Shown one piece after another: positions 16,419 through 25,074 of a DNA stretch of 64,000 bases. The DNA is from a virus. Under the pieces are notes generated by a model. That model ran no database searches. It had not been told where the DNA came from and saw nothing but the letters and a program-made list of their open reading frames with translations. Every line of letters starts with the position of its first letter. Position 1 is the first letter of the stretch. The stretch lies in IMG/VR virus record IMGVR_UViG_3300023174_000075, positions 1 to 64,000 of that record; one strand, 5' to 3'. The position numbers and the translations under genes are program-made.

Positions 16419-17279
16419 TTATAAACTACCTGTTGTTTCTAATCCAAATATTACTTGTGATTTGGTATAGAATTTATTGCGAATACCTGCTAAGTCTTTA
16501 CTTACCATTTGTGGAATTAAATAACCACTCATTTTAATACTACAAGTAGATTTAGCTGCTCTATCATTACCATTCTCTACAGCTACTGTTGTAGCAAATG
16601 ACTCTATACTTGCTCTAAATTTCCATCTATTTGGATTGCCCCAGTATGAATCAGAAGCAAATTCAATAGCTTCTATTAATTTATTATTATGTTCTACAAA
16701 GTTAGTAAATACAATACAATCATATGTTACATCAACATAATCAGGTACTGTTGTAGCATAATATTGTTGTGATGGGATTCTATTATTGATTACATCAAAT
16801 TGATCGTATACATTTCTTCTATTATAGTGTGTACCTACAACTTGATATAAAGCAGCAAAGTTACCATCAATTTTATTACCCATTGTCCTATTCTTAGTGA
16901 TATTATTGCGTTTAAGGACGATTAAAGGTACAGTAATTTGGTTGTTATTATCTCTGTAAAAACCATCTTGCTGGATTGATTTCCACCGTTCAGGCGATGA
17001 GAATATTGTTTTAACAGTCATTTGGTTATTATCCTGAACAACATTTGGTTTTAGGATATCATTAAAATAAAATAAAATAGCTTCATCAATGTCTTGTAAA
17101 CCAATACTAACATCCTGTACAGTATCATTCCTCATGGAATAATCTGTACCACGATCATCATGCTTACTAAAGATGGTTTCGCTAATAGGCAAACCATCTT
17201 GGCTAGCAAGATATGGGTTAAATTGCTCCCTTGTTATTTCAGAAGCATTTTTTGGTGTTGGTTTAATGTTACGAGCCAT
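16419..17279 (-). CDS. 15: Tail sheath stabiliser / tail completion protein (gp15-like)
   Basis: A 286-residue protein, close to T4 gp15 (272). The segment LQDIDEAILFYFNDILKPNV at about residues 62-81 is the part I recognise most, a diagnostic D-x-x-I-x-x-Y-F...I-x-P helix. A beta-rich body follows (TVPLIVLKRNNI; PDYVDVTYDCIVFTNFVEHN; WKFRASIESFATTVAVENGN). In T4, gp15 forms the hexamer that caps the tail and joins it to the head. The start overlaps the preceding gene's stop by 1 base. Assignment rests on pattern and position. Confidence 0.65.
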   Translation of the reverse strand: MARNIKPTPKNASEITREQFNPYLASQDGLPISETIFSKHDDRGTDYSMRNDTVQDVSIGLQDIDEAILFYFNDILKPNVVQDNNQMTVKTIFSSPERWKSIQQDGFYRDNNNQITVPLIVLKRNNITKNRTMGNKIDGNFAALYQVVGTHYNRRNVYDQFDVINNRIPSQQYYATTVPDYVDVTYDCIVFTNFVEHNNKLIEAIEFASDSYWGNPNRWKFRASIESFATTVAVENGNDRAAKSTCSIKMSGYLIPQMVSKDLAGIRNKFYTKSQVIFGLETTGSL

Positions 17280-17608
17280 TATTTAGATTGTCTTTGTAAT
17301 TCTATCATTTTATCTAATGCAAATATCATTTGACTTAATTTAGTCATATTTGTATTAATTTCTTTAGCTACACTAGCAATATCAGGATTAGATGAAAATT
17401 TAAATGGTTGAAATTCTTTACGCAATTTGATAATATCTTTACGAATTTGCTCAAACTTAGGTAAATAAGTTACTGTAGTAATACTAGCTCCTGTTTCAGG
17501 ATCAATAGTTGCTTTACCTAATTTGAAACCTTGTTTCATTAACTCATTATCTGGTGAGTCAGGTACATCTGTATAAATATCTTCTAGTAATGTTTGTAAT
17601 TTTATCAT
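17279..17608 (-). CDS. Small protein with MIKL-type N-terminus
   Basis: A 109-residue protein beginning MIKLQTLLEDIYTD, one of the recurring MIKLxxLLE starts seen across the window, here with LLE|D at residues 9/10. The rest is a short beta part (TVTYLPKFE) and helices rich in Lys/Phe/Gln. It overlaps gp15 by 1 base and is next to a second MIKL gene. A head-packaged role is inferred from the tag; the position among neck genes leaves a structural role open. Confidence 0.5.
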   Translation of the reverse strand: MIKLQTLLEDIYTDVPDSPDNELMKQGFKLGKATIDPETGASITTVTYLPKFEQIRKDIIKLRKEFQPFKFSSNPDIASVAKEINTNMTKLSQMIFALDKMIELQRQSK

Positions 17609-17613
17609 CTGTA

Positions 17614-17952
17614 TTAATATTTTCCTATGTTTTGTGCTGTTTTGTATCTTGGAATAAATTGTAATAATCCTGGTATCCTAGTTGTTACTAGAGCGTCTAC
17701 TTTAATTTTATCAATGTCTGTTTTAGAGTCTGATGTTACAATATATTTCATGTGTAATAAAGAATATTCAAATCTATCTGTTGCTTTGCTATCTAAAAAT
17801 TCACTTTGTTCTACAGTTACAACCACAACACCCGTAAGTGCTCTAATTTGATTATATACTTCTACTTTATTAATATCAGTAGATGTTTTAATTAAAACGT
17901 CAATTTTATCTAAGCTAATTGCTTCTAATAATATTTTAGATAATTTTATCAT
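17614..17952 (-). CDS. Small protein with capsid-targeting-like N-terminus
   Basis: A 112-residue protein beginning MIKLSKILLEAISL, with a perfect (L/I)xE|A site at residues 10/11, like the T4 internal-protein tag. The body is a compact alpha/beta fold (VEVYNQIRALTGVVVVTVEQ; RFEYSLLHMKYIVTSDSK). It overlaps the neck gene start-stop by 4 bases. If the protease cuts here, the mature chain would start at Ala11. Its location among neck genes means it could also be a structural subunit that is processed. Confidence 0.55.
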   Translation of the reverse strand: MIKLSKILLEAISLDKIDVLIKTSTDINKVEVYNQIRALTGVVVVTVEQSEFLDSKATDRFEYSLLHMKYIVTSDSKTDIDKIKVDALVTTRIPGLLQFIPRYKTAQNIGKY

Positions 17953-18581
17953 TGATAATATTCTATTAAGTTAAGTTTAGTTGTTCTAGTTAGATTAGCT
18001 GATAATACATATTGTATAACTGATGTTGCTGTTGCACCAATAGATGCTCCAGGTAATGTAAGTAGATTTTGATTTATGCTATTTACTTCATAATGTCTTT
18101 CTTGATCTACTATTATATCTCCTACCTCAGGTAAAACATTAAATAATATAAATGTATCTTTATAAACAGTTACTGCTAAAGAGTGAGCTACATCAGTACC
18201 AAATTCATCATCAGGATATGAAAAATCATTTCTTACAATAGTACAAGGTAAATTAAATGGTTGATAATACCATTTTTCTAATGATTCCCCATATATATTT
18301 GTTTTAGTAAGCTCAAGATTAATTTTAAAATATCCAATCTTCATATTACTAAAATCTGCTGGAGGATATATAGTTGGTCCTGCAGGAGGTAATCCTCCTC
18401 CTGATGGTGGTGCAGGTGGTGGTGGTAATGGTGGTGGAGGAGGAGGAACTGATGGGCTTCCTCCAGGTGTTGGTGTTGGTGATGGTGGTGGTGGTAGTGG
18501 TGCCGGTGCCGGTGGTGGTATTGGTGGTGGCACTGGTACTACTGTTGTTGGTGGTAATTTTATAATTCCTCCTGATCCCAT
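17949..18581 (-). CDS. Neck protein candidate (gp14-like) with polyproline N-terminus
   Basis: A 210-residue protein with two very different parts. Residues about 9-72 are a Pro/Gly/Ser low-complexity arm with runs of up to seven prolines. Residues 75-210 form a beta-rich domain with TKTNIYGESLEKWYYQPFNL, DDEFGTDVAHSLAVTVYKDT and LPEVGDIIVDQERHYEVNS. The latter resembles T4 gp14 and related head-closure proteins (GDxI...YEI). T4 gp14 is 256 residues. The polyproline arm has no counterpart that I know in gp14. The gp14 identity is a moderate inference from the pattern and from its position between a gp13 candidate and gp15. Confidence 0.55.
   Translation of the reverse strand: MGSGGIIKLPPTTVVPVPPPIPPPAPAPLPPPPSPTPTPGGSPSVPPPPPPLPPPPAPPSGGGLPPAGPTIYPPADFSNMKIGYFKINLELTKTNIYGESLEKWYYQPFNLPCTIVRNDFSYPDDEFGTDVAHSLAVTVYKDTFILFNVLPEVGDIIVDQERHYEVNSINQNLLTLPGASIGATATSVIQYVLSANLTRTTKLNLIEYYQ
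18365..18560 (-). repeat. Low-complexity polyproline coding tract
   Basis: About 195 bases of CCA/CCT/CCG-rich codons on the coding strand, giving GGTGGTGG-type runs on the plus strand. It stands out by composition from the AT-rich surroundings. Confidence 0.8.
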
Positions 18582-18582
18582 A

Positions 18583-20610
18583 TTACATTATATAAATTGT
18601 TGCTGGAATATTAGTTAATGTATCACGTGTAAATCCTGCTTCTAATTGTTTACGTTCTAATTGGCCTTTGCGTGATACTTCATTTAACATTTCCTTCAGT
18701 TCGTTAATTAATGATTCTTTTTCTGTTCTAGCATCTTGTATCATTTCGTTACCTTGAAGTGGACCTGATCCTTGTATTTGTAAATTAGCGTATTGGATAC
18801 GGATATGTGCTTCAATTTCTCTACATATAGCTAATGTATATTTAAAAATCCATGTTCTACCAACTGTATTGATGTTTGAATATATAGGATTTCTATATGG
18901 TACATTCATTATATCTGTTACTACATTTGGTCTTGTATCTCTTACTACTTGGCTCTTTTGACTTAAAGTAACATATTCAAATCGTAATCTATGCTCTGCT
19001 CCATCCATTCTATCTCCTGGTATAGGGAATATTCTTAATTGATTATTTACTAAGTCAAATGAGAATGCTGCTTTTCTAATTTGATCATTTAATTCGATTG
19101 CTTGAAGCTTTAGTGCATCAAATGATATAGGCATTAACATAAAATTAATACCAGGAGAGAATTGACCAAACCCAAATGATTCAAGTAAGGATTGAATACC
19201 TGTACCTGTACCAGCATATGGATCAAAATAACGAGCTATAGCTGGGGGTTCTTCAAAAAATACTCTTCTAATTTCAATTGTATCTCCAGGACTTAATGAA
19301 GCAGATTCAGCTGCCCAAGCATTTAAATCATAGTCTTGTACTCCATTTTGTAATCGTAATGTACCCTTTTTAACATCATAATTTCCACCTACACTTGCTT
19401 CAGCTGCATAATCACTTGCTATACGAGAAGTAATAGTAGTTAGATTATTACTTAATAATTTACCATTTAATGAAGGATTTAAATTTGATTGCATGTAAAC
19501 CGTTGGTAATGGTTGTTGTACAGATGCTGATTGAAAAACTTGAGAACCTCCTGCTATTAAATTAGTAGTTACATAAAAATATATATGAGAAACACCATCT
19601 GCTACTGATGGAGTAGAACCAGATATTACATTTGAAAATATAGGTGTAGTATTTACCTTAAAATTACTAATATTATAATTCGATAAAGATGAGGTAAATG
19701 CTACTGTAGTAGATGAATTTGAAGCAGTTACAAACGTACCAAATGTACCTAAAGATATACTTGATATTTTGGATGCTATATTAGCTGTTGTATCTGCTGC
19801 TGTACTACCCGTAATAACATAATATGTTAATGGAGTATCTACTTGTGTAGTTGAAGAAGTAACTTTAAATTGAACAGCAACTGTATTACTACCTGTTACT
19901 GAGAAGGTATTACCGTCTGTTATATAGCCACTAAAATTATATGATCCACTATTTATATTATAATAAGGTGTATAAACAGTAGCATTACCCGTTTTATTAA
20001 ACTGATTATTAACAAACTGAGATAAATTTAATGTTGTTCCGTAAAGATAGGAATAATAGTTATCAGCTAAATTAAATGATTTAATGAAATTAAAATCAGG
20101 AGCAATATAATCAGCAATTGAGGATGATATAGCCCATATTTCACTATCAACTACTGATTGTGAATATGCTTGATCATATCCAATTTCAGCCCATGTTGCT
20201 GGTCTAGCTGCTGACCAGTTTATAGGTGAGTTTACATCATCACTATTAACATAGGTAATAGTATTATTAAAGAAGGGTAATGTATCTGATCCTTCAATGT
20301 TAATGTAGTTATCTCTAATTTTGTATTGATAAACTAAATTACCATAGGTAGTTACTGCTTCTTCAAATCCAGCATATACTGTTAAATCAGTAATACTAAG
20401 ATTACCAGGACTCTTTGTAAGAACATTACCTACATAAGTAGGACCCGTTATACCTAAACGTTGAGCTACAAATTTAGCAACGTTTAATGCATCTGATGTA
20501 AATTCGGGATCATTATCGTAATATCCAAATGGAGTATTACCTTTAGGTTGATTAAGATATCTTGGATCACCTAGATATGAATCATATAGGTCTCTTAAAT
20601 TTATTGCCAT
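18583..20610 (-). CDS. Neck/connector protein candidate
   Basis: A 675-residue protein beginning MAINLRDLYDSYLGDPRYLN. The middle (about 200-370) is Ser/Thr/Asn-rich and beta-like, probably an inserted decoration domain. The C-terminal 250 residues are more conserved-looking: GDTIEIRRVFFEEPPAIARY, LPISF-type segments, FDLVNNQLRIFPIPGDRMDG, and a final helical part (TWIFKYTLAICREIEAHIRI, then EKESLINELKEMLNEVSRKG). Its place between PhoH and the gp14 candidate, upstream of gp15, matches T4 gp13. At more than twice the gp13 length (309), this remains tentative. Confidence 0.5.
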   Translation of the reverse strand: MAINLRDLYDSYLGDPRYLNQPKGNTPFGYYDNDPEFTSDALNVAKFVAQRLGITGPTYVGNVLTKSPGNLSITDLTVYAGFEEAVTTYGNLVYQYKIRDNYINIEGSDTLPFFNNTITYVNSDDVNSPINWSAARPATWAEIGYDQAYSQSVVDSEIWAISSSIADYIAPDFNFIKSFNLADNYYSYLYGTTLNLSQFVNNQFNKTGNATVYTPYYNINSGSYNFSGYITDGNTFSVTGSNTVAVQFKVTSSTTQVDTPLTYYVITGSTAADTTANIASKISSISLGTFGTFVTASNSSTTVAFTSSLSNYNISNFKVNTTPIFSNVISGSTPSVADGVSHIYFYVTTNLIAGGSQVFQSASVQQPLPTVYMQSNLNPSLNGKLLSNNLTTITSRIASDYAAEASVGGNYDVKKGTLRLQNGVQDYDLNAWAAESASLSPGDTIEIRRVFFEEPPAIARYFDPYAGTGTGIQSLLESFGFGQFSPGINFMLMPISFDALKLQAIELNDQIRKAAFSFDLVNNQLRIFPIPGDRMDGAEHRLRFEYVTLSQKSQVVRDTRPNVVTDIMNVPYRNPIYSNINTVGRTWIFKYTLAICREIEAHIRIQYANLQIQGSGPLQGNEMIQDARTEKESLINELKEMLNEVSRKGQLERKQLEAGFTRDTLTNIPATIYIM

Positions 20611-20632
20611 TATTAACTAGTATTTAACACGT

Positions 20633-20640
20633 ATAAATAT
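20633..20640 (-). promoter_or_regulatory. ATATTTAT junction motif
   Basis: The coding strand reads GTATATTTATACGTG about 22 bases before the 675-residue neck candidate and just after the PhoH stop. Confidence 0.42.
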
Positions 20641-20654
20641 ACTAAAGTTGCATA

Positions 20655-21329
20655 CTATTTGCCGCTATATTCATAATCTAGTATTTTACCTACTAGATCT
20701 GAGCGATGGTTATGTTTAAGTTTAACCCATTTAATTTCTGGGATTTTTTTAGATAATTCTATAATATATGATAAACCATTCATTTCTCCATTTTTGGTAG
20801 TAATGTCTGTTTGTTCATTATCGCCATTGATTATAATACGACCATTTTTACCAAGTCGTGTAAGAATAGCAAGCATTTCAGCTTTAGTAAGGTTTTGTGC
20901 TTCTTCCACCACAAGTACATCATCAATCGTTTTTCCACGTATGAATTGTACAGGGAGTGCTTCAACTTTATTGTCCTTGATAAGGTCGTCGATTTTAACT
21001 TTGTCATAGCATTTAACTAAATTTTCTTGGAATGCTTCTAGGTAGGGGTTGAATTTTTCATTAAGAGAACCCGGTAGAAATCCAAGTGAATGGCCTACTT
21101 CTACTGCTGCTCTTGTTACTAAAATTTTCTCGAATTGTTTTTTGAATAGGAAATCAAGTGCTGTTTGAGCCGAAACTAATGATTTACCACAACCTGCTCT
21201 ACCTGTTATAACTACTATTTGGTTATCTATGATTAACCTTTTAGCTTCCTTTTGTTCGTCGTTTAGTGTGATTTGATATTTTATATCATTTTTCAACACT
21301 TTTTTTTGCTTGGATTTATCCTCTTGCAT
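20655..21329 (-). CDS. phoH: PhoH-like ATPase
   Basis: A 224-residue P-loop ATPase of the PhoH family. Walker A is GRAGCGKS at residues 43-50, Walker B VLVVEEAQ at about 138-145, and sensor-like NGDNEQTD lies near 168-175. The segment VTRAAVEVGHSLGFLPGSLN is diagnostic of PhoH. PhoH proteins are common in marine and aquatic phages and are linked to RNA helicase/nuclease activity and stress; the phage role is not settled. The gene is free-standing between a fibre-like and a neck gene, each with a junction motif, so it is probably expressed late with the structural genes. Confidence 0.9.
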   Translation of the reverse strand: MQEDKSKQKKVLKNDIKYQITLNDEQKEAKRLIIDNQIVVITGRAGCGKSLVSAQTALDFLFKKQFEKILVTRAAVEVGHSLGFLPGSLNEKFNPYLEAFQENLVKCYDKVKIDDLIKDNKVEALPVQFIRGKTIDDVLVVEEAQNLTKAEMLAILTRLGKNGRIIINGDNEQTDITTKNGEMNGLSYIIELSKKIPEIKWVKLKHNHRSDLVGKILDYEYSGK

Positions 21330-21350
21330 AAGACTGTATGTTGGTTACTT

Positions 21351-21358
21351 ATAAATAT
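21351..21358 (-). promoter_or_regulatory. ATATTTAT junction motif before phoH
   Basis: The coding strand reads TTAATATTTATAAGTAACC about 21 bases before the phoH ATG, after the stop of the C1q-like gene. Confidence 0.42.
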
Positions 21359-21366
21359 TAAATAAA

Positions 21367-22113
21367 TTATGCTATCTGTGTTACTGTTAATATTATTGAT
21401 GGTGTTGCGGGTCTTGTTGGTGTTGATTGTGTTCCTTTTGCTAGTAGCCGTCCTTCCGTAGTTGTTTTTGAATATTTTAGTTCTACGTAACTACCGCTTG
21501 CTATTTGAGTTAAAAAGTTTAAGGCTGCTAACACGTATCCTCCACCAGTTATTTTTTCAATGGTAAAATCACTATTTGAGTTAGCAATATTAGAACCAGT
21601 CATAGCAAACCAAATTGAAAAGTCAACTGCTTGATTGACTGTCGTATTTAGCTGTGATGAAAATTGAATATTATATACCCCTGTGTTTGCTACTGTTATT
21701 CTACTTCCGGCTACTAAGCTCACTCCTTGAGAGAAATCAGTTGTATTAAAGGTTGCTGAGTAAGCAGTATCTGCTGATCCCGATTGTGTTGTTGTACTGC
21801 TGAATTGTCCGTAGTTAAACTGCTTGTTACCGTTTACATAGAAACCATCGTTTATATTTAGTGATGATCCGGAGCCTAATGTTAGTGAACCTGTTATTAT
21901 TTGGTTACCTACTAAATTAATAGAACCAGATACAAAAAAACTACCAGTATGAGGAGTTGCGATAAATTCAGCTATTGATGGATTATTACCACCTCGTTTA
22001 AAATATGCTTTACCATCAACTGTGTTAAATGCTATTTCATTTAAATTAATGGAGGATGTTGTAGGAACAACACCAGCGACGTTACTATATTTTATATCTA
22101 TTTTATTAGCCAT
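21367..22113 (-). CDS. Capsid- or fibre-associated protein with C1q/TNF-like C-terminus
   Basis: A 248-residue protein. Residues 1-100 are Ser/Gly/Asn-rich with SGSINLVGNQIITGSLTLGS, in the style of fibre trimerisation stems. Residues about 110-248 have a jelly-roll-like pattern: QGVSLVAGSRITVANTGVYN, IQFSSQL, then GGGYVLAALNFL and a closing IILTVTQIA strand. This resembles C1q/TNF-like heads found on many phage surface proteins. The gene follows the major capsid gene and its terminator, so it could be a head-decoration fibre. Fold and role are inferred from pattern. Confidence 0.55.
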   Translation of the reverse strand: MANKIDIKYSNVAGVVPTTSSINLNEIAFNTVDGKAYFKRGGNNPSIAEFIATPHTGSFFVSGSINLVGNQIITGSLTLGSGSSLNINDGFYVNGNKQFNYGQFSSTTTQSGSADTAYSATFNTTDFSQGVSLVAGSRITVANTGVYNIQFSSQLNTTVNQAVDFSIWFAMTGSNIANSNSDFTIEKITGGGYVLAALNFLTQIASGSYVELKYSKTTTEGRLLAKGTQSTPTRPATPSIILTVTQIA

Positions 22114-22120
22114 ATCTAAT

Positions 22121-22128
22121 ATAAATAT
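22121..22128 (-). promoter_or_regulatory. ATATTTAT junction motif after the capsid terminator
   Basis: The coding strand reads TTCATATTTATATTAGAT and then ATG. It lies a few bases after the capsid-gene terminator and only 7 bases before the start codon, so a transcript from here would have almost no leader. Confidence 0.5.
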
Positions 22129-22130
22129 GA

Positions 22131-22162
22131 ATAAAAGAACCCAGGCTTACGGGCCTGGGTTC
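22131..22162 (-). terminator. Rho-independent terminator after the major capsid gene
   Basis: On the minus strand a perfect 10-bp stem GAACCCAGGC / GCCTGGGTTC has a 6-base loop and is followed by TTTTATTC. It is the strongest hairpin in the window and closes the scaffold-capsid unit. Confidence 0.85.
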
Positions 22163-22196
22163 AAAGTTATAATACTAAGACTATAACGGAGTTATA

Positions 22197-23864
22197 TTAG
22201 ATAGTATTTAAACCACTAACGAAAATTTTACCATAATAATCAGGACGGATCATCTTCTTTGCATATCTTGTCATCAAACCTTTACGTGGAGTAAATGTAG
22301 ATGGATCGTAAAGAAGTGGAGTCATAATTAACGGAACGTATGGAGCAAATACAGCACCACACTCTAGGAATTGGTTTCCTTTGTAACCCATTAAAATAAC
22401 ATTTTCAGTCATATAAGGATTCTTATAAACTTTATAACGGCTATTTAATGAACCTACTTTTTGGATACCAAAATTGAATTCCATTTTCTCACCAGTACCA
22501 TCTGAAGCAAATCCTGGGATTGACTCGATGATTGTAGCAACTGTTGGAGAACAAACCATGAAGTTTGCACCGCCTCTTAAAGTCAACTGATGTATTTTGT
22601 TACTAACTTTTTGTAATTTAGTTCCTAAAGTTTGGAACCAACCACCTTGTGTATTGTAGAAACCAGCTGTGTTAACAGTTGGGTTAGCAGATAATACGTT
22701 ATTGTTAACTGTAACAGTAGTGTTGTTAACTGCAGACCAAGCATCAACTGTGAATGCATTTTGGATCAACATATCTAACAATTCCAAATCAATTTCCATT
22801 GAAATGTATTGAGATAAGATACCAGTCAATTCAGCTTCAGCATCTACGCTATGGTAAGCGTTCAAATCCTGAGCGAATTCTGGTGTCCATTGTGCTTTCA
22901 ATTTACGAGTTTTAGCAACAATAGGCTCAGATTTTAACTGAACGTTAATTTCTGGAATAGCAATATTGTTTTGAGTACCTAATTGACCAGTTGGATAACC
23001 ACCACCTGAAGCATCTTCAAAATCACCACGTGCTTGAGCACCTGTAGCACCAAGAGCTTGAGGAGATTTGTCATAGAACAAAGTCCAAGTACCTGCTTCA
23101 GCTGGTTTTACTTTAGAAGCAGAAACGAATAAAGAAGCTGTAGTTTGAGCAGCGTTAACTGTAGTAAAGTTTTGTAAAATATCAGTAACAGCAACTAAAG
23201 CACCAGCAGAACCAGATTGAGCTACGAATGCTCTTACACCATTTCCATCAGCTCCAGAAGGAAGAGGAAATAATAATTTAACCCATTGACCAGCAGCCGC
23301 CATAGAAGCTGAGTAATCAGAATCAAAGTTAAAATCAGCCCAAGTAGCAGAACTACTTACTGGAGCTGTAATAGATTGAGTAAATTGGTTGATTGAGTAA
23401 CCAAATTTACCAGCACCATACAATGAAGCTGAAGCGATATCAGTTACGTTTGTTGTGTTATTAGCACCATATAATGAACCACCATTAGTGAATGGAGAAA
23501 CACCAGTACCATATTTGAAATCAAGATAGAATACAAGACCTGAAGGTAAGTTCATTGGTTGTACACTAACGAATTCTTTAGCAGCGATTTCACCGAATAC
23601 TCTTCTTACTAATGGAAGAGCTACTCCGTTCCAAGCTTCTTGTCCATAAGCACCACCACCTATAGTACCAGTACCAGTTGAAGATGCTTCTGTAACTAAT
23701 TGTTTTGCCTGATTTTCCAATAGCACAGCCATTGTGTTGCGATCAGTTTCGCTTTTCATACCTTCTAAAAGGCCAGACTTAACCCACTTTGAGTTAAGCT
23801 TTTTTGCGTCATCAGCAATTACTTTATACTGATTTGACGATTCTAATAATTGTTGTACGTTCAT
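22197..23864 (-). CDS. 23: Major capsid protein (gp23-like)
   Basis: A 555-residue protein with clear gp23 features. It has a removable N-terminus rich in LLE motifs (QLLE|S, GLLE|G, VLLE|N) and QLVTE|A at residues 59/60. The mature region then starts ASSTGTGTIGGGAYGQEAWN and continues LPLVRRVFGEIAAKEFVSVQPMN (quoted in part), as in T4, where gp23 is cut after residue 65. It forms the hexamers of the T4-type head. T4 gp23 is 521 residues. The gene lies directly after the scaffold gene and is followed by a strong terminator, matching very high expression. The VTE|A cleavage is inferred by analogy. Confidence 0.92.
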   Translation of the reverse strand: MNVQQLLESSNQYKVIADDAKKLNSKWVKSGLLEGMKSETDRNTMAVLLENQAKQLVTEASSTGTGTIGGGAYGQEAWNGVALPLVRRVFGEIAAKEFVSVQPMNLPSGLVFYLDFKYGTGVSPFTNGGSLYGANNTTNVTDIASASLYGAGKFGYSINQFTQSITAPVSSSATWADFNFDSDYSASMAAAGQWVKLLFPLPSGADGNGVRAFVAQSGSAGALVAVTDILQNFTTVNAAQTTASLFVSASKVKPAEAGTWTLFYDKSPQALGATGAQARGDFEDASGGGYPTGQLGTQNNIAIPEINVQLKSEPIVAKTRKLKAQWTPEFAQDLNAYHSVDAEAELTGILSQYISMEIDLELLDMLIQNAFTVDAWSAVNNTTVTVNNNVLSANPTVNTAGFYNTQGGWFQTLGTKLQKVSNKIHQLTLRGGANFMVCSPTVATIIESIPGFASDGTGEKMEFNFGIQKVGSLNSRYKVYKNPYMTENVILMGYKGNQFLECGAVFAPYVPLIMTPLLYDPSTFTPRKGLMTRYAKKMIRPDYYGKIFVSGLNTI

Positions 23865-23884
23865 TTTAATGAAGTTTTTGTTTT

Positions 23885-24919
23885 TTATTTAATAATGTTT
23901 GCAAGCTTTTGCATTCTAGTGATAGCATCATTTGTTTCAACGATTGCTTTTCTAGGTGCATTTCCAGCCGCTCTTGAAGCGAATCCGTAAGATTCTTTTA
24001 TTGCTTGTTTAGGAGCAGTTGTTAAGTTAGCGTTCAATGATTCGAATACAACTTTAGCTTCTTTAGCTGTAGTTGCTTTATCAAATGAAGCAATAACTTT
24101 TAATTTTTGTGATTCAGATAAATTCTTAGATTTGAAGATTTTATTAACATAAAGCAACTTAGCATTTAACAAGTTAACTTCATTTAATTCATTGCGAAGA
24201 GTATTGATAGTAGCAATAGCTTCTTTCATTTCTTTTTTCTCTTCTTCTTCTTTAGCTTTTTTAGCTTTCATTTTTTTAGCTTCATACATAGATTCTTCTT
24301 CCATGTCGTCACCTTCGTTAAAAGCATCTAATTCAGCTAATAATTCATCAAGATTAATTTCATCTTCTTCTTCGCCACCCATGTTCATTGGCTCTTCTCC
24401 AGCTTCTTCTTCAGCTTCCGCTTCAGGTCCTTCAGCTTCTTCAGCTTCAATTTCCTGAGTAACGATGTCTTTAATAAGAGCTTTCAAATCTTCAACAGAC
24501 ATATCAGCAACATCTTCAGATTCTTCATCTTCTTCTTCTTCATCTTCTTCTTTAGCTTCAAAAAGATTTGCATCTTCTTCAAGTTCAGCTAAGATTTCAG
24601 ATAAATCAAAATCTTCTTCTAAATCTTCATTTGCATAATCATATGGATCCGTATCCATATCCATTTCTTCTAGATTGAAATCAAGATTTTCATCACTATC
24701 ATCTCCATGAGATGTAGTAAATCCTTCTTCCATTTCTTCTTCGCCCTCGTATCCTTCTTCTTCCATTTCATATTCCATCTCGTTTAACTTTGCAGCTAAC
24801 ATAGATTGTAATTTTGGAGTCAGAGCTTCTTCAAGAGCGACTTTTGCGTTTGCTAACGCAGCTTCGCGAACGGCTTTAGCGTCGGCGATAGCCTCTTTAA
24901 ATAGGTTTTTGTTTGACAT
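23885..24919 (-). CDS. 22: Acidic prohead scaffold protein (gp22-like)
   Basis: A 344-residue, extremely acidic protein. Residues about 50-215 contain long Glu/Asp tracts. The N-terminus is helical (NLFKEAIADAKAVREAALAN), and Lys/Glu helices lie near the end. Position between protease and capsid genes, acidity and helical build fit T4 gp22 (269 residues), the main core protein that templates the prohead and is destroyed by the protease. Sites such as ALEEAL and LNE are plausible protease targets. It is the only gene in the window where I noticed a strong Shine-Dalgarno sequence (AAGGAGAA, 6 bases from the ATG). Confidence 0.85.
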   Translation of the reverse strand: MSNKNLFKEAIADAKAVREAALANAKVALEEALTPKLQSMLAAKLNEMEYEMEEEGYEGEEEMEEGFTTSHGDDSDENLDFNLEEMDMDTDPYDYANEDLEEDFDLSEILAELEEDANLFEAKEEDEEEEDEESEDVADMSVEDLKALIKDIVTQEIEAEEAEGPEAEAEEEAGEEPMNMGGEEEDEINLDELLAELDAFNEGDDMEEESMYEAKKMKAKKAKEEEEKKEMKEAIATINTLRNELNEVNLLNAKLLYVNKIFKSKNLSESQKLKVIASFDKATTAKEAKVVFESLNANLTTAPKQAIKESYGFASRAAGNAPRKAIVETNDAITRMQKLANIIK

Positions 24920-24925
24920 AAAATG

Positions 24926-24933
24926 TTCTCCTT
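24926..24933 (-). promoter_or_regulatory. Strong Shine-Dalgarno before the scaffold gene
   Basis: The coding strand has AAGGAGAA, then CATTTT, then ATG. Other starts in the window show A/T-only upstream regions, so this site is unusual and fixes the scaffold start. Confidence 0.8.
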
Positions 24934-25014
24934 AAATTTTTTTTAGGAAATAAGATTATTGGGAATCTTAATGTGTGGGGTTTTAAAAATGCCGAGCTAT
25001 CATGAGGATAAAAA

Positions 25015-25040
25015 ATGGATAGCTATTGTAGGCTATCCAT
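25015..25040 (-). terminator. Hairpin in the scaffold leader (terminator or 5' stabiliser)
   Basis: On the minus strand the stem ATGGATAGC / GCTATCCAT (9 bp) has an 8-base loop and is followed by TTTTTATCC. It could end the upstream protease transcript. But an ATATTTAT motif overlaps its 5' edge, so in a transcript from that motif it would sit at the 5' end of the scaffold-capsid mRNA instead. The 155-base gap 24920-25074 is the longest non-coding stretch in the window. Confidence 0.6.
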
Positions 25041-25046
25041 AAATAT
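25039..25046 (-). promoter_or_regulatory. ATATTTAT motif before the scaffold-capsid unit
   Basis: The coding strand reads ACATATATTTATGGATAGCC, after the stop of the 203-residue gene and directly before the hairpin; about 120 bases of leader separate it from the scaffold ATG. Confidence 0.45.
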
Positions 25047-25074
25047 ATGTAGATATTAAAAACCGCGAATTGTT

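Noticed and set aside
18374-18565. Plus-strand frame over the polyproline tract
   Set aside because: Its Val/Leu-rich repeat is only the complement of the Pro codons.
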